Translations under genes and position numbers: made by a program
Source of the DNA: Pelobates cultripes
Taxonomy: Eukaryota > Chordata > Amphibia > Anura > Pelobatidae
NCBI GenBank assembly: GCA_933207985.1
Contig: OW240921.1
Location: forward strand, 108,055,193 to 108,119,192
Direction: 5' to 3'
Length of the DNA stretch: 64,000 nucleotides
The notes under the pieces: generated by a model
The model's database searches: none
What the model was told of the DNA's origin: nothing
Seen by the model: the letters and a program-made list of their open reading frames with translations, nothing else
Shown: in pieces, positions 55,719-64,000 of the stretch
Position numbering within the stretch: the first letter of the stretch is position 1
How the letters are laid out: each line of letters starts with the position of its first letter

Positions 55719-57575
55719 AGGATGAAAAGCTTTAGATTAGAATATCTCCATCTGCCCAGTACAAGTATTGTACCTCCACATACTTCAAATAGACAAAGAC
55801 GCTTTAATTTTAAGATAAAAAAAATGCTACAAAACTATACAAAATTGCATGCACAAATTAAACCTTATTATTTAAAATGCCAAGAAATGTATAAATGTTT
55901 CTGACCTAGACCCAAGAATCTTCATTTGAGGTTTGACAGGTAATTATAAGAGAAAGTTGTCTGTATGTGAATGTTCAAACTAGCCAGAGAGATACATATA
56001 AAATAACATTGTAACAGAATCGCCTGCTTGGAATCCAATTAACATATATTTGCATATGATGGTATTGCAAACAGAATGTTATAATTTGCATTAACTTTAA
56101 TCACCCTAACGACCCCTTTTTTTGAAGAGTAATATTTTATTGTAGTCTGTGGTTGCCTGTATAATTCTCCATGGGGTTATGTTTTATGTTTAGTGTCACC
56201 ACAAGTTAAATGCAAAGTGCTGAGAGGCTAGTTTTGTTTGAATTTGAGTTGGAACAGTTGCATTAATATATATGCATATATAAATAAATTAAATGAATAA
56301 ATTCTGTTTAAATTACCAAATTTTGTAAGTATATGTGAAATGTTAATCCAAGTGGTTATTTTATTGCAACTATAAAGAGTTAAGATAACATCCCATTGGG
56401 GAAAATCTATAATATAAATAATACATGCATGTATTTTCTTTTTCATGTTTTCTGTTATGGTTTATGAAAAATTAGCTTACAATATCTGCAGATCTAGTGT
56501 ATGTAACTACTGCAAGCCCTTTTTTCCGCACATTCACCAATCAGAGGCTTCTCACTGAAAAGCCCCTGTGGTGTAGCTACGAGCTCCTGCATGTAGCCTT
56601 TCATTCACAGACTTATCAATGAGTGGTACAGTTCATTGAGAAATTTTGGCAGAGCAAGCGCAGGTGTGTGTCTTACATACCTAGCCCTTTAAAAAAAATT
56701 CTAAAGCCTTTTCCAGTGTTTGCTTGTTAGACTTCAAGAAGAAAAGTGATTTTTGCAACTTATTGTACATGACAGTGTGTGCGCACACAATCAACGGGTT
56801 GTGTTATTGTGCGCAGTCTTTGATCCTTCCCAAATGTGTCTGCCACTGCCACGGGCTCAATAGTGCTAAAAAATAGTGGAAGAAAACCTCCCCGGCTTTC
56901 AGACAGCGGGGATGGTGTTACAGCATTGATTTATAAAAGTTATCATTTCCAGAGTCTTCCTTAAAAGAGAAGCAGACAAATTTTGGGAATCAAGACTGAT
57001 GGGATTTGTTTATTCTGTCTCAAGTTATTATTTATTAAAATCTAGAAATTTGTAATTTGAGTAATCCCGACAGACAATTTAAAGCTAATTTGAAGATAAT
57101 TATGAATATGCTAATTCAATTCCAGTGAATTCCATATCTGTTAGTGCTGAAATTGTCTAGAATCCAAGCCTAGTATAGAAATTTTGGACATAAATCAAGT
57201 TTTCCCCCGATCTAATTTTTAATCCGCTTGTTAGCAGTAGAGTAAACAGGATTTTCCTGCTAGGTGGAAATGGATTTAAATAAATATGAAATGGTAATCA
57301 CCTAGATCTACTAATAAGACTGAGCTATCAGGAAACCCCTTAGCGTGAGGGTGGCGGTGAGAAAATGAATATAAGGTTCCATTTCTCCTGCTATTTACAT
57401 TCACATCACTGATCATAGTGTGAGGGAATCATTTCTGTAGGGCCCTGTGTTAAACAAGCGTAGGTCCAAAGCCCAATCTCAAGACACAGAGACACAAAGT
57501 GGCAAACAAAAACACCTATAAACAATGCATGTTAAAGTGTGTTATATTGCTCGGGCTACCTAATGTAATGTGCAT
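55719..57575. other. AT-rich, mostly unique sequence
   Basis: No gene or repeat is recognised. ORFs are short and without domains. Confidence 0.4.
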
Positions 57576-57578
57576 TGT

Positions 57579-57594
57579 TTGTGTGTGTGTATGT

Positions 57595-57637
<43 letters not shown>

Positions 57638-57660
57638 TTTGTGTGTGTGTGTGTGTGTAT
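57579..57660. repeat. (GT)n microsatellite
   Basis: Nearly pure GT dinucleotide run with a few interruptions (GTGTATGTGTGTATG, TTTGTTTG). Confidence 0.92.
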
Positions 57661-59970
57661 CAGAGTGTCAGGATCTTACCTGATGTGGAGTCTGACGTGC
57701 AGAGTTATATGCTCACCCTTGCAAATAAACTAAGGTGACCAGGTAAGAAGCCACCTGGGCTGTGAGTCTGTTCACGGGGGCTGTGCAGGATATAGCTCCA
57801 AGTCGCAGTACAGGAAAGGACAAAAGCAGGAGGATAGTCGAGTATAAGCCAAAGTCAGAGGGTGCCAGAGGTCAGGATAAAATTGGATAAGCCAAAGGGA
57901 TTTTGTTTGGCCAAACATTTGCAATTTCGGTTTTCGATCCACTATAATTCAACATAAAGTAATAAATGATAACTCTACACTGCACTCTGAAAACTCACAG
58001 AAACTCACAGAAACTATAAAAGAATGCATTCCTTGCTGGGATGATTTATTAGAAATAGTGCAAAATAGAAGCAAAGACAAACACATTAAAAAAAAAAAGG
58101 AATCTTTGCTTCGGCTAGAAGAGGTTGGAGGGAACTAAAATAAATCCTAGAGAAACACGGAACATCATAAACTCCATTCTTTGCACCTTTTAGCAAGCAT
58201 AGACGAAGTAAAATAAAGAGGGTTATGTATAAAAAGTGCTCCAAAATACGAAAGGTGAGGCAATCACCCAGGCAACCAATGGAACCAACAGGCACATTCC
58301 ATTGATGACTTCACCCATTCTGAATGTTAAGACAACCTTGAAGAACACAGCATTTTATATATAACCCCCAGTGTTTCTGATCCTCCTCCTCACTTGTGAT
58401 GTTATCTGCTAAATCTTTCATATGAAATTTAAAAAAAACCAGAGTGTCATATGGAAAAAAGTTATAAGTAATGTATTCTCAATGTTTAATTCAACAGTGT
58501 AATTTCAAGAAAAGTGACTGTTCCTCTTTAATGAAAGGGGTTGGATGAGAAATTGCTTTGGGGGAATATCAGAGACATTTCACAATTGCTCTAGTCTTAG
58601 GAATTGAGAAATAATAGCTTGTACATATCAGAAAAGATTTATTGTTTGAAGTGCCCCAAATGAAGACAAGCAACACAACAGAATGTCTCCAGGGGTAAGT
58701 ATGAGTGAACGTCATCAGTAATTAATAACAAATCATTTTTTAAAAAAAAAGTTTTTCTTTAACTTGAAAGAAAAGAATTTGTAAACAGCCGTAAGTAAAT
58801 TTTATTGTCTTTTTCGAAGTGTTTCTCTGTGACCGTACATACGCACGTGCAAATAACATATACCAAAAATATTCCTAACCTGTAACTACAAAATCTCACA
58901 CTGGGGCAGCAGATATTTTCCCATGACTGCTGACCCAACCAGTCCGCAACCAAAACCCGTTTCCCCTCAATAATACACGTGACACCTCATTCATGTGGAT
59001 GAAGGCAATGGCCACAGCTTTATTTAATATAACAAGTTTAACTCAGTAAAACTCTGCCAGCTGTTGGGTGTTTGCCCAACAGGCAGTTCTCCTAAATTCT
59101 GTACCATGAGCCTCGACAGCCTGCTCCTCGCCATCAGCTCCGTGCAGGCTGTCGTTTCCCCAAAGTCATTTTTTTATTTGATCCGGTATCCTGTTCTGGC
59201 ATTATATCGTTTTAGCCTATATGGGCACCCTATATGCTGATTACATAGAGCATGGCACAGCTCTATCCTTGTGAGTTCGATTCCATTCATTCTGTTTTCA
59301 TATTTTATGTCATTATACAGAAAGTACTATGTTTTGATTTTTGTCTGTATTTTCAGATATATTGAACCTGTGCTGCCTCAACATTAGTTTTATCTTGTAA
59401 TGTTTAATTACTGGCCCTTATGTTGAAATGATCTACCCTTATGATCAGTATCACTTTTTCATCTTCTTACTGTGCAGTGGTCTGCAGGGTTCTGCTGAAA
59501 CTCTGCTCATGTAGCGCTTTAATCCAATTTCAACCTGACTGCCTTAAACCGTACAGTGACTTGTTCAATGTGAGAAATAGTTTTCCATTTTATTTCTTGC
59601 CCTCAAAACCTTCTGGTTGTTCTACATATATTTCACAAACAATTGCAGTAAGTAAGCTGAAATAAGTCGTATTGTGCTGATAGATGCCTTAGTGGCTTTA
59701 GAGGATTCCGCGGGGATAGGAATACAAATCTGTATTTCTAGCAATACGGAGCCCTCTGGTCCTCCCTAACACCCTTCATCAGGACCTCCCCCGGCATGTA
59801 AAGGGTTAAAAAACCAAAAAAACTTTATTTACTCATCCGTTTCCTGTGCCGATCTCCCGCAGTGCTGACACAGCGCTCCGTCCCCTTCGATGCATGTCCT
59901 CTCTCTTAAACTACAATGTTTTACGTTGCAGGACTAAGTGGGACAGTGACACTGCACCCTGACCAATTTA
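57661..59970. other. Non-coding stretch
   Basis: Repeat-like segments are possible at 57720-58340, including a tandem GAAACTCACA at about 57999-58016. No gene is recognised. Confidence 0.35.
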
Positions 59971-59974
59971 ATGA

Positions 59975-61460
59975 GACTAATTTGTGTGGGTGCTTAAAAT
60001 GTCCCTTGAAGATTCATATGTAATGTTTGCAGTTGGGGACACCGTTTCTTCGTAATCAATTCACTTTAATTGATTATAAACTTTAGCAACATATCTGGCC
60101 ATATATGTTTCATTCTTTGTCGCCTCCAACCTTCCAGTGAGTGTGTAATTTTCTCTCAGTACAGCCAATGAATGTGCTAACTCTGCATCACTCTTGTTTT
60201 TCAGTAAGTATACAAACACTGCTCCTGAGTAGTCCTGAGTGGATGCTATGGCATATTTCAAACCTTCTTTAGCTTGTGGTTCTATAGGACATGCCAAGTC
60301 AGTATGCACCAGTTCTAATGCTGCTGGGCCTTTTTCATCCGACTCTTTCATTATACTCTGAACAGTTTTTTTCGTTAAGGGCAAATTTCACAGTTTAGGT
60401 CAGGCATATCAATTTTACCCTCAATTTTAATTCCGTCTACAACATTCTGTAACTTTGCAATGTCATCTTAATTACAGTGACCTAGAATTTCATGCCAAAT
60501 TGTAATATCCATGGCAGCTAATTTCATTTTCAGTAGAAGAATTTGGATAGTAAAATCTCTTGTAGTTTTGTGTTTTGTATTTGGTTCCTGCTCTTACAAA
60601 CACATTCACTTCTGCCTCGTCTACAGTTAACTGGTGCACCATTGCTTACTGCTGTCTCTACAGGCAAGATGTCTTGAGGATATTAAGGTATACACAATGC
60701 CTTGCTTAGGGTTGCCAATACTCGATTTTCCTTTACTGTCATGTAGGTAAATCTCTGCATCACCACTCCTCGGTGCCTAACTACTTTCTTATTCCCATCT
60801 GCAAGTTCCATAAAGAGTTTTTCTAGTTTACAGTTCACTCTGTGACCGAAGTTGTAACAGACAATATCAGAGTCGTGCTTCATTTCAAATCTAGGACATT
60901 CTTACATTGCTCACTTTCAACACTCTATCGTCAATTGAGCTTGCACATTATTTCACAATATCTTCAAAACTTCTCAACTGTGTTTTTATCTGTACAGAAA
61001 GTACCTTCACAAAAGTACCTTTACAAAAAGTACCTTTACCTGTGTAACATGGATGGCAAATGGTTTACACAATTAAAGCAAACATTTCAGAATTATCACA
61101 ATCGGCAATCCATCACTTAACGTTTCTCCCACATTTCTTAATACTGCTGTGTTTGTCTTTGCATTTGTACCTTTCTGAATCAACGTCAGCTTATTGTATA
61201 AATAGTCAGGGGTATCCTTTGCCTGCATAATAATGTTTCAGTATTTGAAACTCCTTTCTTACATCATCAGCTCCCTCAATCATATTTAAAGACATAATTT
61301 TATCATCTAAGACCTGAATTAATGGAGCATATACTTTCTCATTCATGTGTTTATCAATATCATAATCATCACCAGTAACATCTGGTTCACTCAGGTTACT
61401 CTGAGATTCATTAACTACAGAAGTCCACAAACTTTGCCTTCCATAACTCATAGTTCTTTT
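59975..61460 (-). mobile_element. Ty1/copia-like retrotransposon remnant
   Basis: On the minus strand in copia order. Gag: DDKIMSLNMIEGADDVRKEF and QILKHYYAGKGYP (61206-61451), then a decayed zinc-knuckle start CFNC near 61080. Protease-like: KHDSDIVCYNFGHRVNCKLE, then FMELADGNKK (60683-60890), where the usual DSG has become DSD. Integrase start: LELVHTDLACPIEPQAKEGL, KYAIASTQDYSGAVFVYLLK (60130-60310). RT start: MARYVAKVYNQLK, a stop, IDYEETVSPTANI (about 60010-60100). Integrase core and most of RT are deleted, and several stops occur. No LTRs were identified. The gag-PR-IN-RT order distinguishes copia from gypsy. Confidence 0.82.
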
Positions 61461-63394
61461 AATCTATGTCAGAGCACAGCCTGGTCCATCAGTTTTAAGC
61501 ATCCCACCTGGGCCTATAACTTGTTGCAATCTGCATTCTGAAGGTAGGATAAGTGGGCAAGTTCAGAGAGTAGAGAGGAACAATACCACACATATTTAGT
61601 GCTTCACAGCTCAAGGGTAACAATTGTATTGTACCATGGACATAAACACTATTGAGAGCACCTTAGAAATATATCTAAACAACTTTATTTTTTTTTTGGA
61701 CTAACCTTTTATGGAGCTGTAGAGAGAGAAGCAGACTGTCTCTGTCTCCTAAACTCCTGCTCCAACACCTCACTAATGGACAAAAGACCAAGTTTAATAC
61801 ATCACTGGCTGTTTCAACTTCTGTCTGGGAGTGTATGTCCCAAGAAGATTGGGCAGCCCATATTGTATAGATATGTATATGTAGCCTAATGTTTTGCTGT
61901 GTATATGCAGGAATATATCTTGCAAATTCATCAAATTTGTGGGGACATTACTTAATGAGCTATGGCACAAGAAATATTTTTTTTAAATAAAGTTAGCTTA
62001 CATAAACAAAAAAAATGAAAAACTCAGAATGACTTATCATAATTCCTATCAAATTAATTCTTGCATCCGTGCACAGTTATTCATCAGTAACCACATTCAC
62101 CAGCATTAAATTTGAAGAGGCAGAATAGGAACTACCGATGAATGGTAGATGATCAAATACTTGAGAAATCCATAGATCTACAGTTGTAGAAAGTCAGAGA
62201 AACTTGATGAGGATATGAGTAGAAATTTGAATGTAGGTAGCCTAGAGCTTGGTTCAGCTAGCAGCTCAATCCAACATTATAAACAAGATAAAGACAGAAA
62301 GAGATTAGGAATACTCCAGCACACCAGGACACAACAAAAATAACTTTAGGTTTACAGCTTCATCATTTGAATCACTCATACAATCACTCACACACTTAAA
62401 CCTAGGAAGCAATATTAACATGTTAAATAGCAAAAATAAATCATCAACTGTTATTACCAATTCTTTTAAAATTCCTAAAAAAAGGTGAAATGGTAAATAT
62501 GATGCATCAAAACCCATACGATCACCCCGCTATGAGCTGTCAACAAAGCATCCTGTGACATCCGAAAGGTATCTGACATCCAAAATGTATCCAGTGCTAG
62601 ACATTATCTAAAATCCCTCGTTTGTGCTATTATATGATGCTATGTATATTTTCTGTTGCAACATATTTGCGATTTGATTTTTATGACCAATTTTAAAAGT
62701 ATTGATAATAAAATTGTATACTTTATTTATCTACCTAAATTTACTCTCCTTCTTTAATAAAGTGATTCAATGAGATTGCACTGCCAGAGACTACGTTTTA
62801 CCACCCTGTCCGTTAAACCGTGTTGGTGAGATTGCTGTGAAATGCTGTTTAATTGTGCTTGACAGAAGCATTAGAAACCATACAAGGACATCAGACTAAA
62901 GGAGCAGTGTGATTAAATGAAAACTGTAAGTTCTCTTGAAATTACATCCTTGAACTAAACTTTAGAATACAGTTTATCCTTCTCTGCTTGCTTTGTCTGT
63001 GGTATTAACTGTCTCTCCCACTGTGAATATACAAGTTGAAGTATCAATCCCGACTTATAGGTGCAAAGGCTATGTTATGTTTTGTGGGGGGCTGTTTTGT
63101 TGTTTTTTTGAATAACAGAATGGGCAAAGCATATAACAATAACTGACAGAGAGTTATGTTTGAAGCACTCAGTTCCAGGATGGAGAGGTTAATACAGCAA
63201 TGTGATTTACCTACTCTTTTTTTTAATTATGGGACATTGGTGCAAATATACTGAACTTTATCATCTCAGACCATCTTTGCTCGTTTATCTACCACAATTA
63301 AAGGGACACCGTATGAACCAATAGTGGTTGGCAACGTGTAGGAGTGTAGTACAATGTCTTGGCCATAAGTAGCCGTGAGTTGGAGATACTCCTA
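61461..63394. other. AT-rich, mostly unique sequence
   Basis: No gene is recognised. At 63298 AATTAAAGGGACACCGTATG looks like a lone left end of the TTAA MITE family. Confidence 0.35.
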
Positions 63395-63474
63395 TTAACC
63401 CCTTAAGGACACATGACATGTGTGACATGTCATGATTCCCTTTTATTCCAGAAGTTTGGTCCTTAAGGGGTTAA
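63395..63474. mobile_element. 80-bp palindromic TTAA MITE (copy 2)
   Basis: TTAACCCCTTAAGGACAC and GTCCTTAAGGGGTTAA are perfect terminal complements flanked by TTAA. The interior is nearly identical to 55194-55273. Confidence 0.88.
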
Positions 63475-64000
63475 TAGAACCGAAATTTGTCACAGCGATT
63501 AGGAAACATGCTGTTGTATTGCGATTTCTGTGTAGGACATTCTCATTTACTAACTAGCTGTGCACTTAACATAAGAAAAACATTTCTACATAGCACATTT
63601 ACATTTAGATAGTGCTGCGGAGGTAGGGTAATAAACAATATAATTGCCTGATTTGTGCAAGCTACCCTGCAAAAATGTGAAATATTTGCATTTAATTTAT
63701 ACTATTACATTATTTTCTTTATTATTTAATTAATTCATTCATTATTACTGTCTACTCTGTTGCGGTTCCCTGTCTGCTCGTGGTTGCACACACTGTCATA
63801 GCGCACACACACAATTTGTCTGCCATGATCTCTACGTTCGCCTTTCACAGTACGTCTACTTCACTTATTTTCAGTTAACCATGAATTAGTATGTCCTTTT
63901 CTTTTTGTGTAGGCAGCAAAAATAGGAAACATCTTAACTCTACTTTGTACCAATTTGTTGTGGTGTTTTTTGTTTTTTTTGTGGCAGTCCTGTGTACCCA
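63475..64000. other. AT-rich sequence to window end
   Basis: No gene or repeat is recognised. Confidence 0.4.

Noticed and set aside
58086..58295. 69-aa minus-strand hydrophobic ORF
   Set aside because: It lies in probable repeat sequence, has no start context support and no homology I can recognise.

Overview
The window looks like repeat-dense intergenic DNA from a vertebrate, most likely an anuran amphibian. There are no operons or closely packed ORFs. The sequence is instead full of vertebrate-type interspersed repeats: Tc1-like, L1, DIRS, Penelope-like and copia fragments, TTAA-flanked palindromic MITEs, and a SINE-like repeat at about 32.73 kb whose sequence resembles repeats I recall from frog genomes. 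The species cannot be fixed from the sequence alone, and one 424-base assembly gap (14563-14986) is present.

Only one convincing intact host gene is visible: a single-exon Gig2-like ORF with a PARP fold (17787-18380, +). A broken, 3'-truncated copy lies 14.7 kb upstream in the same orientation (3058-3755). Gig2 proteins are known from fish as virus- and interferon-induced factors, so this may be a small antiviral gene locus, although function here is inference. Every other long ORF belongs to a transposable element or is an artefact of low-complexity repeats.

Layout. 0-3 kb: tandem hairpin units, a large foldback repeat, and a TG/CA minisatellite that repeatedly switches strand. 3-4 kb: gig2 pseudogene split by a 346-bp insertion, then a Penelope-like endonuclease fragment. 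4-7.7 kb: AT-rich DNA, MITEs and TG/CA repeats. 7.7-12.7 kb: a Penelope-like element with inverted flanking repeats, interrupted by a TTAA MITE, followed by three exact-length 851-bp tandem units that fuse MITE end, Penelope-like flank, a hammerhead-like motif and a Tc1 transposase fragment. 12.7-17.5 kb: palindromes, minisatellites, the gap and a GC-rich repeat. 17.7-18.4 kb: the gig2-like gene. 18.4-30 kb: two polypurine minisatellites of about 1.1 kb each, an L1 3' end and a mosaic Tc1 element. 30-39.5 kb: two L1 ORF1 remnants, an inverted-repeat ORF cassette, a Myb/SANT-like fragment and a 70-bp minisatellite. 39.5-45 kb: MITEs and quiet sequence. 45.0-49.6 kb: an almost end-to-end DIRS element with inverted terminal repeats and internal complementary region but lacking reverse transcriptase. 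49.9-53.1 kb: DIRS scrap, a perfect 49-bp-arm hairpin and a defective L1 ORF2. 53-64 kb: mostly unique AT-rich DNA with MITEs, a (GT)n tract and a decayed Ty1/copia element (about 59.98-61.46 kb).

The elements do not form one pathway. What links them is nested insertion and tandem or inverted rearrangement, which lets relative order be read directly: Penelope-like element first, then the TTAA MITE inside it, then triplication of the composite.
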